From assembly GCA_944393255.1 (NCBI GenBank), contig CALXZP010000041.1:1-62106 (forward strand): a stretch of 62,106 nt of DNA, written 5' to 3'. The notes below the pieces were generated by a model. The model saw nothing but the letters and a program-made list of their open reading frames with translations, did no database searches and was not told where the DNA came from. This stretch comes from an uncultured Clostridia bacterium. GTDB lineage: Bacteria > Bacillota > Clostridia > UBA1381. The position numbers and the translations under genes are program-made. This document shows, piece after piece, positions 16,850 to 26,037 of this stretch. How positions within the stretch are numbered: position 1 is the stretch's first letter; every line of letters begins with the position of its first letter.

Positions 16850-17578
16850 TTATATACTCCTAACAAATTTTTGGTACTTCACTTTAATATCATTGCTCCG
16901 TTCACGGCTTATATTAAAAGTTTCATTATTATGTAGAAGAGCTGTTTTACTTGTCAATTTTTCAATAAAACGGCAATTCAAAATTACACTATTTTGTATC
17001 CTTATAAAATGAAAAGGGGCAAGCTGTTGCTCAGCGTCTGAGATTTTGCATCGTATTTGTATTTCACTATTATCCAAATTTTTTATTATTATATAATGCT
17101 TATATGCTTGAATATATAAAGTTTTGGTCATATCTATTTCAACCGTCTTGTTTTCAGCAATGAGTTTAAATATAGTTTGTTTTTCTTTATTTTCAGAATC
17201 GATTTTAGAAAGCAATTTAGACAACACTATATTTAAGCCCTCTAAATGGCTTTTTCTTACAAACCAGAATGGATGAAATTCATAAGATTGAAAAACTTTA
17301 TCTTCATGGCTCGTTATAAATACGATATTTACGGCAGGGTTTATGTTTTGTAATGCCTCAGCTGCTTCAAAACCTGTCATGTTCGGCATATCTATATCCA
17401 AAAAAACCACATCAGCATAGCAATTTGCAAAAGCCTTTATTAAATTTTCTCCGGTAGAAAAAGCAGTAATGGAATACATTCTTTCATTTTTTTGTAATAT
17501 TTCTCTCAATTTTGATTCTATTATATCAATAAAATCAAAACTGTCATCACACAGATAGATGTCAACTTTACTTTTCAA
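16850..17578 (-). CDS. LytTR-family response regulator
   Basis: 242 residues, with a TTG start (17576-17578) behind GGAAGGAG. A receiver domain (LCDDS at the N-terminus, phospho-acceptor in VVFLDIDMPNMTG near residue 61) is followed by a LytTR DNA-binding domain (LYIQAYKHYIIIK...FHFIRIQNSVILNCRFIEKL). It is paired with the downstream AgrC-like kinase. LytTR proteins bind tandem direct repeats. A 22-bp-period pair lies at 15378-15420, upstream of the stalk-domain protein gene, and is the likely target. Confidence 0.9.
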   Translation of the reverse strand: MKSKVDIYLCDDSFDFIDIIESKLREILQKNERMYSITAFSTGENLIKAFANCYADVVFLDIDMPNMTGFEAAEALQNINPAVNIVFITSHEDKVFQSYEFHPFWFVRKSHLEGLNIVLSKLLSKIDSENKEKQTIFKLIAENKTVEIDMTKTLYIQAYKHYIIIKNLDNSEIQIRCKISDAEQQLAPFHFIRIQNSVILNCRFIEKLTSKTALLHNNETFNISRERSNDIKVKYQKFVRSI

Positions 17579-17616
17579 AACTAATCTCCTTCCCGCAAAA
17601 GCAAATCATCAAGTAT

Positions 17617-17645
17617 ATTATACCATACGCATGAAAGTTAAGCAA
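17617..17645 (-). promoter_or_regulatory. Promoter of the Agr-like two-component operon
   Basis: TTGCTT (17640-17645), 17-nt spacer ending in ATGG, TATAAT (17617-17622) on the minus strand. Confidence 0.65.
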
Positions 17646-17803
17646 CGGGCTAAAACAACATATTTCACAAAAAATTGTAGATTTGATAATTATATGTTAC
17701 AAAAAATATTAAGCTTCTTAATCAATACCTTTTTTGTTATAAAAACTTGTTAGTTTTTGCCGTCTGGTAAATCAATGTACCGGAAGCATACGAAAATGAA
17801 CAC

Positions 17804-17832
17804 TTGCAATAAGCGGGCAAATATGCTAAAAT
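17804..17832 (+). promoter_or_regulatory. Promoter of queA-tgt
   Basis: TTGCAA (17804-17809), 17-nt spacer, TAAAAT (17827-17832). Confidence 0.65.
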
Positions 17833-17864
17833 AGTATGAGACTTAAAAAGGAGATACGGGTTTG

Positions 17865-18890
17865 ATGAAAACATCGGATTTTTACTATGATCTGCCGGAG
17901 GAGCTTATAGCTCAGGAGCCGCTTGAAAGGCGCGACGGGTCGAGGCTTATGGTTCTTGACAAAAAAAGCGGCGCTGTCGAGCACCGGCATTTTTATGATA
18001 TAACGGATATGCTCGAGGAGGGAGACGCGCTGATACTGAACGATACGCGCGTGCTTCCCGCCCGGCTTTACGGCGTGAAGGAGGACACGGGCGGTGCTAT
18101 AGAGTTTTTGCTGCTGAATAAACATTCGCTCGATACCTGGGAGGTCATACTCCGCCCGGGGCGCAGGGCAAAGCCGGGCGCGAGGTTCGTTTTCGGCGGC
18201 GGAGAGCTTAGGGCGGAGATACTTGAGGTGATAAACGAGGGTAACAGGCTCGTGCGGTTCGAGTACGAGGGTCTGTTCGAGAACATTTTGGACAAGCTCG
18301 GTGAAATGCCGCTGCCGCCTTATATAACGAAAAAGCTTGAGGACAAGGAGCGGTATCAGACGGTGTATTCAAAGCACACGGGAAGCGCCGCCGCGCCCAC
18401 AGCCGGACTGCATTTCACGCCGGAGCTGCTTGAAAGGATAAAGGCAAAGGGGATAAATATAGGCTATGTAACGCTGCATGTGGGGCTGGGAACATTCAGA
18501 CCCGTAAAAGCGGACGATATATCCGACCACAAAATGCATTCCGAATATTACGTACTGCCCGCAGAGACTGCGGAGCTTATAAATTCCGTAAAGGCCGCGG
18601 GGAAAAGAGTGATATCCGTAGGCACGACCGCAGCGCGTACTCTTGAGACCGCCGGGCTTAACGGACTGCCCCTGAAGCCCGCTTCCGGCTGGACGGATAT
18701 ATTCATATACCCGGGCAAGGAATTCCGCGTTGCAGACGCGCTGATAACAAATTTCCACCTGCCCGAATCGACGCTTATAATGCTCGTTTCCGCTTTGGCG
18801 GGCAGGGAGAACGTGCTTCGCGCATATGAAATTGCCGTAAAGGAAAAATACCGCTTTTTCTCCTTCGGCGACGCTATGTTTATAAAATAA
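17865..18890 (+). CDS. queA: S-adenosylmethionine:tRNA ribosyltransferase-isomerase
   Basis: It transfers the ribosyl part of SAM onto preQ1 in tRNA, giving epoxyqueuosine. The 341-residue product has the family blocks [50 protein letters not shown] and [18 protein letters not shown] 17865 was chosen over the in-frame TTG three bases earlier; AAGGAG lies upstream. Forms an operon with tgt, 29 bp downstream. Confidence 0.97.
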   Translation: MKTSDFYYDLPEELIAQEPLERRDGSRLMVLDKKSGAVEHRHFYDITDMLEEGDALILNDTRVLPARLYGVKEDTGGAIEFLLLNKHSLDTWEVILRPGRRAKPGARFVFGGGELRAEILEVINEGNRLVRFEYEGLFENILDKLGEMPLPPYITKKLEDKERYQTVYSKHTGSAAAPTAGLHFTPELLERIKAKGINIGYVTLHVGLGTFRPVKADDISDHKMHSEYYVLPAETAELINSVKAAGKRVISVGTTAARTLETAGLNGLPLKPASGWTDIFIYPGKEFRVADALITNFHLPESTLIMLVSALAGRENVLRAYEIAVKEKYRFFSFGDAMFIK

Positions 18891-18916
18891 TAATGCGGTA
18901 TACTGAAAGGGGATAA

Positions 18917-20050
<1,134 letters not shown>

Positions 20051-20054
20051 CCTA

Positions 20055-20158
20055 TGCAAAGACGTCTCCTGCCTCTGTAGGCGGAGAGGGACATTCGTCA
20101 TTTCAGCGGGAGCTGTGATATCCGGCTGAAATGATGAGGAGCTGACGCTCCCTGTGCA
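20055..20158 (+). repeat. Structured intergenic element, copy B
   Basis: It shares the GCAAAGACGTC start, a GCC/GGC hairpin and the TGAGGAGCTGACGCTCCCTGTGC end with copy A (5037-5115). The middle hairpin differs in sequence but is preserved as a perfect CATTTCAGC / GCTGAAATG stem. Lies between tgt and its terminator. Confidence 0.5.
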
Positions 20159-20192
20159 GGCAAAGCGGCGCATTTGCTGCAATCTAAATAAG

Positions 20193-20239
20193 GACGGCGG
20201 AAGAACCGGGCAGTTCTGTTCCGCCGTCATTTTTTTTTG
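20193..20239 (+). terminator. Terminator of queA-tgt
   Basis: GACGGCGGAA pairs with TTCCGCCGTC and is followed by a run of nine T residues. Confidence 0.85.
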
Positions 20240-20243
20240 CCGG

Positions 20244-20972
20244 TCACATTTCCTTTTTACTGAGTATAATGCCGCCTGCCGCTGTAAACAGCGCGATGTA
20301 GACGATGCATATGATAATGAACGGGACATATCCGCTCTCCATCATCTGCTGCGGCGAGTTTGAATTCATGCCGTAAGCCATGAGCGAATAGGGCCATATA
20401 TGTCCGAGATCCTTGACGAGAAACACAAGCCCGGATATACCCCCGGCGAAAGCAAGCCCTACCGGAAGCGCAAAGCTTTTTACGAGCATCGATATAACGA
20501 GCTGCGCCGCCGCCATCACTGTGCCGCCGAGAGTGCCGAAAAGACACCAAACGGCCGTTTCCCTTAGCGGCAGCGCGCCGCCCATGCCTATGAGCCTGCC
20601 GGATATGATGAACAGCGCGCCTATCCATATCTCGCTTATGAGTATCATAAACGCCGTTATGATAAGCTTGGATGTAAACACCATCCATTTTGGCGAGGGC
20701 ATGGTAAGAGTTTTGTTCCAATTACGGTTATTCTGTTCAAGACGCATTATATATGAACAGTATATGCCTATCATTATAGGGAGGAAGAAGTAACAGGTGA
20801 ACAGCGTGTGCTGCGTCCACAGGCTGTACCATTCGCTTGTGAGGATCTCGGAATTGCCGAGATAGTTCACCGTTCCCAAAACGGCGGGGACAATGGGCAT
20901 GAGTATGAACGCTGTCCAGACAGGCGAGCGCCTGAGCTTCATCCTCTCCGCCTTTAAAAGCTTAAATAACAT
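20244..20972 (-). CDS. ABC-2 type permease of a peptide/lantibiotic-immunity-like exporter
   Basis: A 242-residue protein with about six hydrophobic segments and the start MLFKLLKAERMKLRRSPVW typical of LanE/LanG-type permeases. It is the last gene of a three-gene ABC operon, 3 bp after the second permease. Such two-permease plus ATPase sets export cationic peptides or antibiotics that act on the membrane or lipid II. Divergent from an OmpR two-component pair, fitting peptide sensing and detoxification. The substrate is unknown. Confidence 0.8.
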   Translation of the reverse strand: MLFKLLKAERMKLRRSPVWTAFILMPIVPAVLGTVNYLGNSEILTSEWYSLWTQHTLFTCYFFLPIMIGIYCSYIMRLEQNNRNWNKTLTMPSPKWMVFTSKLIITAFMILISEIWIGALFIISGRLIGMGGALPLRETAVWCLFGTLGGTVMAAAQLVISMLVKSFALPVGLAFAGGISGLVFLVKDLGHIWPYSLMAYGMNSNSPQQMMESGYVPFIIICIVYIALFTAAGGIILSKKEM

Positions 20973-20975
20973 ATT

Positions 20976-21749
20976 TCATATCTCCTTTCTGCAAAACATG
21001 TATTTTCCGAGCGCATAGAATACTGCCGCGTATACGGCGGCAGCAGCGTATGCCGCCGGCTCGGTATGCATCATTTCAAAATACGCAAATTCATACCGCG
21101 TTTCCTGCGTCCAGCCGAATAGACCGATGAACTGCATCGCTCCGTACAGTCCCCACGGAAGCGAATTGCGCAGCGCCGGGAACTGCGGCAGGAACATTGA
21201 GAACACCCCGGCGAACGTGCCTATCACACCTGCGAAAAAAGACGCCGCCTGATTTTTAAAGAGCATGGAAAGACCGTGCTGGAAAAAATATATGACCGCC
21301 GTGGGCGCGGCGATACAGGCGAGATAACGGAGGTAAAGCCCCATGGGCGGCTCCCCTTCAAATCCTACAGCTATACCGAATACGAGTATGACGACCCAAT
21401 ATATCAGCACGGACAAGAGCATTGTCACGAGACCCGTTATCAGCTTTGCGTCATAGATCCTGCCCCTTTTTTCGGCGGCGAAAAGCTGCTTGAACGCAGA
21501 GCCCTTGTGCTCGGCGTCGGCAAGGCGCGAGGCGGTAACAGCGGCGGCGATAGGGAAGAATATCCCGTTCACCAGCGGGAGCTGGTAGAGAAAAAGCAGC
21601 CAGCCGTTTTTGATAGTGAAGCCGGAGCCGGGACCGGAATAGTCGCCGTAGAGCGAGAATACCAGTCCCGCCGCAGTCACCGCAAGCAGGGAAAGAAAGA
21701 CGTATCTGCGCCGCATTTTTATAAGCTCGCATTTTAAAAGCCTGATCAT
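20976..21749 (-). CDS. ABC-2 type permease of the same exporter
   Basis: 257 residues starting MIRLLKCELIKMRRRYVFL, with about six membrane segments. Its start overlaps the ATPase stop codon (ATGA), indicating translational coupling. Together with the downstream permease it gives a heteromeric membrane unit as in LanFEG/BcrAB-like systems. Confidence 0.82.
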   Translation of the reverse strand: MIRLLKCELIKMRRRYVFLSLLAVTAAGLVFSLYGDYSGPGSGFTIKNGWLLFLYQLPLVNGIFFPIAAAVTASRLADAEHKGSAFKQLFAAEKRGRIYDAKLITGLVTMLLSVLIYWVVILVFGIAVGFEGEPPMGLYLRYLACIAAPTAVIYFFQHGLSMLFKNQAASFFAGVIGTFAGVFSMFLPQFPALRNSLPWGLYGAMQFIGLFGWTQETRYEFAYFEMMHTEPAAYAAAAVYAAVFYALGKYMFCRKEI

Positions 21750-22477
21750 AAGCTCACGTCCTTTCCGGTCAGGGAGAGGAATATCTCTTCAAGAGTTTTT
21801 GACCTGTCAGTTTCATGCAGCATATTCAGCGGCCCCTGATACATCATCCTTCCGTTTGCGATTATCCCGATATCCTCCGCCATCTGGTCTATCTCCGAGA
21901 GCAGGTGGCTTGAAACTATGACCGTCATTCCGTACTGCTCCGGCAGCGAGCGTATCAGCTCGCGCATTTCCTGTATGCCGGCCGGGTCAAGCCCGTTCGT
22001 GGGCTCGTCGAGTATGAGCAGCTTCGGGAACGAAAGCAGCGCGGATGCGAGCCCCAGTCTCTGCTTCATGCCGAGCGAGTATGCGGAGGTCTTTTTGCCC
22101 TGCTGCCTGTCGAGGCGTACTATTTGCAGCGCCTTGTCTATGTTCTTTTCGGGCAGACCGAGGATGGTTTGGTATATTTTCAGGTTTTCGCGCGCGGTCA
22201 GGTGACCGTAGTACGACGGCGACTCTATCAGCGAACCGATATTGCGCAGGATGCCGAGCCTGTTCCTGTTCGTCAGCCGTTTCCCGAATATCTCAATTTC
22301 CCCGTGCGTAGGACGCGCGAGCCCGAGCAGCATTTTAAGCGTTGTTGATTTGCCTGCGCCGTTTGGGCCCAGAAAACCGTATATCCTGCCCTCGTGCACC
22401 TCCATATCAAGGCGGCTCACACATTCTATTGCTCCGTATTCCTTTGTAAGACTATGTGTTTTTACTGTTTCCTTCAT
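21746..22477 (-). CDS. ABC transporter ATPase, BcrA/LanF-like
   Basis: 243 residues from ATG 22475-22477 behind AAAGGAG; the open frame upstream is non-coding. Walker A GPNGAGKST, the signature region YSLGMKQRLGLASALL, Walker B LLILDEPTNGLDP and the switch His in VSSHLL are all present. It energises the two permeases encoded next to it. The family (BcrA, LanF) gives bacitracin or lantibiotic resistance. Its promoter has a poor -35 but a tandem direct repeat just upstream, suggesting activation by the divergent OmpR regulator. Confidence 0.9.
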   Translation of the reverse strand: MKETVKTHSLTKEYGAIECVSRLDMEVHEGRIYGFLGPNGAGKSTTLKMLLGLARPTHGEIEIFGKRLTNRNRLGILRNIGSLIESPSYYGHLTARENLKIYQTILGLPEKNIDKALQIVRLDRQQGKKTSAYSLGMKQRLGLASALLSFPKLLILDEPTNGLDPAGIQEMRELIRSLPEQYGMTVIVSSHLLSEIDQMAEDIGIIANGRMMYQGPLNMLHETDRSKTLEEIFLSLTGKDVSL

Positions 22478-22545
22478 AGCCGGTCTCCTTTCGGTATTTA
22501 ATGTCATGCAGACTGCGGAACGTGCGTTTTGCGGTCTGTGAAGGT

Positions 22546-22601
22546 ATGATAGCACACTAAGCTGTAATAAAGCTTGATCTATCCTTAAATCAACCTTAAA
22601 T
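22546..22601 (-). promoter_or_regulatory. ABC-operon promoter with OmpR-type tandem repeat
   Basis: A -10-like TATCAT (minus strand, 22546-22551) has no good -35. Upstream lie two copies of CCTTAAAT (22583-22590 and 22594-22601 on the + strand) with an 11-bp period, as expected for OmpR/PhoB-family binding sites. Confidence 0.5.
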
Positions 22602-22683
22602 TTTTTCCGGGACTTTAAAAATGGCGCCGTGTGTGGTAGAATAGATATATCATATATCAAATGTTCGGAAACGGGGGATATTT

Positions 22684-23388
22684 ATGCAGGAGCTGATGAA
22701 TAAAAAGATATTGGTCGTGGACGACGAGCCAGAGCTGCTGAAAATGATAGAAGAGATATTGTTTTCGGAGGGCTTTTTTCAGATATATACGGCCGGGAGC
22801 TGCAAGGAAGCGCTGGAAACGGCGCGGTCTCAGCCCGTGGCGCTTTTTCTGCTGGATATAAATCTGCCCGACGGAAACGGATTTATGCTGTATCAGGAGC
22901 TGCGCAGGATATCCGCCGCGCCGGCGGTGTTTCTGAGCGCACGGGGCGAACCGGAGGACAGGCTGCGCGGGCTGGGACTGGGCGCGGACGATTATATAGT
23001 CAAGCCGTTTCTTGCCGGCGAGCTGGTTTTGCGGATAAAAGCGCTGCTGCGCCGTACCTATGGGCTTGACGCTGAGGAAAAGGTCTTTTTCGCCGGAGCG
23101 CGCAGGGTCGATCTTGAAAATGCGTCGGTGACGACGGACAGCGGAGAGATACCGCTGCGGGCAAAGGAGCTGATCCTGATAAAAAAGCTGTGGGAGAACA
23201 GGAACAGGGTAGTGACGAACGACGCTTTGTGCATGGCGGCATGGGGCGAGGACTATTACGGACACGAGAACAATCTTATGGTGCAGATAAGGCGGCTGCG
23301 TGAGAAAATAGAGGAGGCTCCCTCGCACCCCGTGCATATCATAACGATGAAGGGACTGGGCTATAAGCTGGTGAATGTCAATGAATAA
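22684..23388 (+). CDS. OmpR-family response regulator
   Basis: 234 residues: a receiver domain (VVDDEPELL; phospho-acceptor in LFLLDINLPDGNG; Lys in DYIVKPF) and a C-terminal winged helix (NNLMVQIRRLREKIE...ITMKGLGYKL). The upstream ATG at 22684 has a GGGGGA site; a conventional start at 22696 would have its site too close. Overlaps the kinase gene by 14 bp. Probably controls the divergent ABC exporter. A -10 TAGAAT preceded by TGTGG lies at 22637-22642. Confidence 0.93.
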   Translation: MQELMNKKILVVDDEPELLKMIEEILFSEGFFQIYTAGSCKEALETARSQPVALFLLDINLPDGNGFMLYQELRRISAAPAVFLSARGEPEDRLRGLGLGADDYIVKPFLAGELVLRIKALLRRTYGLDAEEKVFFAGARRVDLENASVTTDSGEIPLRAKELILIKKLWENRNRVVTNDALCMAAWGEDYYGHENNLMVQIRRLREKIEEAPSHPVHIITMKGLGYKLVNVNE

Positions 23389-24697
23389 GACTGTATTTAA
23401 AATTTTCGGCATATTCGTACTGTCGGCGGCCTTTATATCAACGCTGCTGCTGGCCATCAATGCCGTCGGCATCGCGCTGCTCAGCAGCGATACGGAATAC
23501 GACGCCGAAAAAATGCCGGGGAGACTGCTGAGCGGCATAAGCGAAAGCTACGGCAGCGGAACGGAAGCGGAGCTGCCGGAGGGCTGGTGGAGCATGCTCA
23601 TAGACGTGAACGGGAACGTGGTCTGGGAGCAGGATAAGCCCGCGGACGTACCGGATAAATACACAATAAACGATATAGCGGCTATGACGAGGTGGTATTT
23701 GAACGATTACCCCGTTTATGTGCGGACTGAGGACAGCGGGCTGTTCGTTCTCGGCAAGCCCAAGAATTCCGTGGGGAAATATGAAATTGAATATTCAATG
23801 GACTGGTTTTACACACTGCCGAAGCGGATGATATATGTGCTCGCGCTGAACTTGCTGCTTGCCGCGGCTATGGCGCTCATATTCGGTATGCAGCTGTATA
23901 GGCGGCTCAAAAGCCTTATGGATGGTATAAACGACCTGCGGCGGGAGAAAACGGTAAAGCTGAAGGAACGTGGCATATTCAGGGAGGTGTGCCAAAGCCT
24001 AAATCAGACTTCACGGGCGATAGAGCGGAAGAATGCGGCGCTCAGTATGCGCGACAGCGCGAGGTCAAACTGGGTCGCGGGCATATCGCACGATATCCGT
24101 ACTCCGCTTTCCGTTATCACGGTCTGTTCCGAGGCGCTGAGCGGAAACGGTGCGCTGACGGAGGAGAGCCGGAAAAAGGCGGAGGTGATATTGTCGAACA
24201 GTATAAAGATAAAAAGGCTCATAGACGATCTGAATTTGATATCATCTATGGAATACGACATGCAGCCGTCCGGAAAGGCTCCGGTGAGGATATGTCCGCT
24301 CATACGCAGAGCTGTAACGGAGCTTATAAATAACGGGCTTTCGGACAGCTTTTCTGTGGAGCCGGAGCTGAAAGAGGAAAAGGCGGTGGTTTTAGGAGAT
24401 GAAAAGCTGCTGGAACGGGCGGTGTTCAACATCATAAATAACGCTGTCAGCCATAACCCGGACGGATGCAGGATAATGATAACCGAGGATATAAGTGAAA
24501 ATAATGTGTGCATAGTCATATCCGACAACGGAACGGGCGTACCGGACGAGGTGATAGAGGGTATGACCGAGATACCGAAAACGGCGCACGGGCTGGGGCT
24601 GCCCATGGCGTACAGGATAGTGAAAGTACACGGCGGGGATCTTGAAGCGTATAACGATAACGGCTTCACCGTGCGGATAACGCTGCCCCTGAAATAA
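23375..24697 (+). CDS. Sensor histidine kinase of the OmpR pair
   Basis: 440 residues. Two transmembrane segments (about 8-33 and 150-172) flank an extracellular domain of about 115 residues. A HAMP-like linker, the H-box GISHDIRTPLSVI and a HATPase domain follow (NIINNAVSHN, ISDNGTGVP, HGLGLPMAYRIVKVHGG). The large outer domain differs from the very short loops of BceS-type kinases, so it may sense the ligand directly. Confidence 0.92.
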   Translation: MSMNKTVFKIFGIFVLSAAFISTLLLAINAVGIALLSSDTEYDAEKMPGRLLSGISESYGSGTEAELPEGWWSMLIDVNGNVVWEQDKPADVPDKYTINDIAAMTRWYLNDYPVYVRTEDSGLFVLGKPKNSVGKYEIEYSMDWFYTLPKRMIYVLALNLLLAAAMALIFGMQLYRRLKSLMDGINDLRREKTVKLKERGIFREVCQSLNQTSRAIERKNAALSMRDSARSNWVAGISHDIRTPLSVITVCSEALSGNGALTEESRKKAEVILSNSIKIKRLIDDLNLISSMEYDMQPSGKAPVRICPLIRRAVTELINNGLSDSFSVEPELKEEKAVVLGDEKLLERAVFNIINNAVSHNPDGCRIMITEDISENNVCIVISDNGTGVPDEVIEGMTEIPKTAHGLGLPMAYRIVKVHGGDLEAYNDNGFTVRITLPLK

Positions 24698-24752
24698 ACC
24701 GAGCCGCGCCGGGATCTGTACAGGTCATGCGGGTGGATTTTTTTGTGACCTA

Positions 24753-24899
24753 TTGACTTTTCATATCTTATATGAGAGAATGGGAGTATAAGGATAACCT
24801 ATTTGGTTATTCTGCGAGTATTGGATCGGGCGCTAACGCCCATAATGCTTTAAGCGCTTAGACCGCTTACTCGGTGGCAGAGTAGGCGGTTATTTTTTT
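24753..24899 (+). ncRNA. Putative antisense antitoxin RNA (type I toxin-antitoxin)
   Basis: Promoter TTGACT (24753-24758), N17, GAGAAT (24776-24781). The RNA would start near 24788 and end at a strong terminator (ACCGCTTACTC/GAGTAGGCGGT, 24862-24890, then a T-run). It begins with an ATAACC/GGTTAT hairpin and overlaps the 3' end and tail of the toxin-like gene on the other strand. This is the layout of known Firmicutes holin-like-toxin loci. Confidence 0.6.
24862..24899 (+). terminator. Terminator of the antisense RNA
   Basis: ACCGCTTACTC pairs with GAGTAGGCGGT (one mismatch), followed by TATTTTTTT. Confidence 0.8.
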
Positions 24900-24952
24900 A
24901 TGTAAATGATTATAAGTAATATTAAAATCAACATTATTGTTACATCATCCAT
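24890..24952 (-). CDS. 20-residue membrane peptide, holin-like type I toxin candidate
   Basis: ATG 24950-24952 follows an ideal GGAGG (24961-24965). The product MDDVTIMLILILLIIIYIKK is one hydrophobic helix with a lysine tail. This matches the size and pattern of short holin-like toxins of Firmicutes type I toxin-antitoxin loci. An inverted repeat (CATTCTA 24965-24971, TAGAATG 24984-24990) abuts the ribosome site, as in toxins whose mRNA is kept folded. An antisense RNA candidate overlaps its 3' end. It lies at the left edge of the AT-rich island. Confidence 0.65.
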   Translation of the reverse strand: MDDVTIMLILILLIIIYIKK

Positions 24953-25133
24953 AACTGACACCTCCATTCTATCAGGTGTAGTGTAGAATGTTTTATGTAT
25001 TATTACGAAAACCCTAATGGTCATGCGGGGGTACAAAGTTGTTCTGTGAAAATCGATGAATTCCTATCCTTGTTTCTCTTTCTAATTGTCCTATATCCTG
25101 ATTTACATTACTTATTGCTCTATATTAATTACA

Positions 25134-25162
25134 TTGAAAACCATCTGGTTTGCAACTATAAA
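25134..25162 (+). promoter_or_regulatory. Possible promoter of the biosynthetic operon in the present orientation
   Basis: TTGAAA (25134-25139), 17-nt spacer, TATAAA (25157-25162). Weaker than the promoter at 30828-30856. It lies outside the left inverted repeat. Confidence 0.4.
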
Positions 25163-25188
25163 ATTGATTATATTTAAAGTGACTTTTT

Positions 25189-25217
25189 TAAGGAATGAAG
25201 GATAACTATAAATTATC
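25189..25217 (+). repeat. Left 29-bp inverted repeat of the putative invertible cassette
   Basis: The core AAGGATAACTATAAATTATC (25198-25217) is identical to the reverse complement of 30792-30811; with nine flanking bases the match is 27 of 29. The core has an internal GATAA/TTATC dyad. The coding start ATG 25218 follows immediately. Confidence 0.75.
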
Positions 25218-26030
25218 ATGGATGTGCAGTGGATCATGTATAGAAGATATAAAAAAATTGATGTAAAGAAATTGTTGATGGAAATGTACCCAATAGGTTT
25301 TGATATGCTATCTAATGAGGAAATAGAGAACAATATAAGCTATTATAACTCCGTTATGAGACGTCTAAAAGAAATATCTTCATACTCTATATATAATTCT
25401 AATATTTTGCGTAATAGCCACTGTGTAAACGAATCAGTGCTTAAAGAAAACTTTCTAAGAATTGAGTCTATAATAGAGAAAATAAGTGCTAAAAATCTTC
25501 TTGAACATTCTGAAGATGATATTTTTCAAGAAAAAATAAGTCGGCATGAACCGTTGATGATATTGGATGGTAAATATTTAGGTATTGAATCTAACAGCAT
25601 TGTCGCAATCCTTGGATCAGGTGCACTTCCTATAACAGGACTGATATTAGCTAAAAATTTCAGTTGTCATGTAATATGTATAGATATGGATAATGAATCA
25701 TTAGAAATTTCTCGTAAAATAGTGGAAAAACAAGGGCTGATATCTCATTTTAGTTTTATTAATGCAAATGTTCTTGATTTGGACTTTATTAAATGTGATT
25801 TTTCGCATATTGTTATGGTTGCTTTCTTAAAACAAAAAGATGAAATTATAGACCATATTTATAAAAAAGGATCCAATATAAAACTATTGTTGCGACAACC
25901 TCGAGGTCTATATTCCTGTATATACGAAGTGTGCAATTTGTGCAATTTTTTGGATAAATATAATATATTGTTTGAAGATGCAGCATTTGAAAGGGATCAT
26001 TATTCGTCTGTTATTATGGAAATGAGGTAA
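25218..26030 (+). CDS. Nicotianamine-synthase-like aminobutyrate transferase
   Basis: The 270-residue length is close to bacterial metallophore enzymes such as CntL. An N-terminal helical part is followed by a Rossmann domain with ILGSGALPITG (131-141), the counterpart of the NAS GSGPLP motif. CIDMDNE (154-160), a NANVLDLDF motif and LLLRQPRGLYSCIYEV follow the NAS order. Such enzymes transfer 3-amino-3-carboxypropyl groups from SAM to an amino acid or amine. ATG 25218 abuts the inverted repeat and has only a distant AAGGA; M7 (25236) is an alternative start. First of three tightly spaced genes. AT-rich, unlike the flanks. Confidence 0.7.
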   Translation: MDVQWIMYRRYKKIDVKKLLMEMYPIGFDMLSNEEIENNISYYNSVMRRLKEISSYSIYNSNILRNSHCVNESVLKENFLRIESIIEKISAKNLLEHSEDDIFQEKISRHEPLMILDGKYLGIESNSIVAILGSGALPITGLILAKNFSCHVICIDMDNESLEISRKIVEKQGLISHFSFINANVLDLDFIKCDFSHIVMVAFLKQKDEIIDHIYKKGSNIKLLLRQPRGLYSCIYEVCNLCNFLDKYNILFEDAAFERDHYSSVIMEMR

Positions 26031-26037
26031 TAAGTGT

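Noticed and set aside
22657..23538. A 293-codon open frame antisense to the OmpR regulator and kinase
   Set aside because: Overlaps two clear genes completely and shows no recognisable protein pattern.
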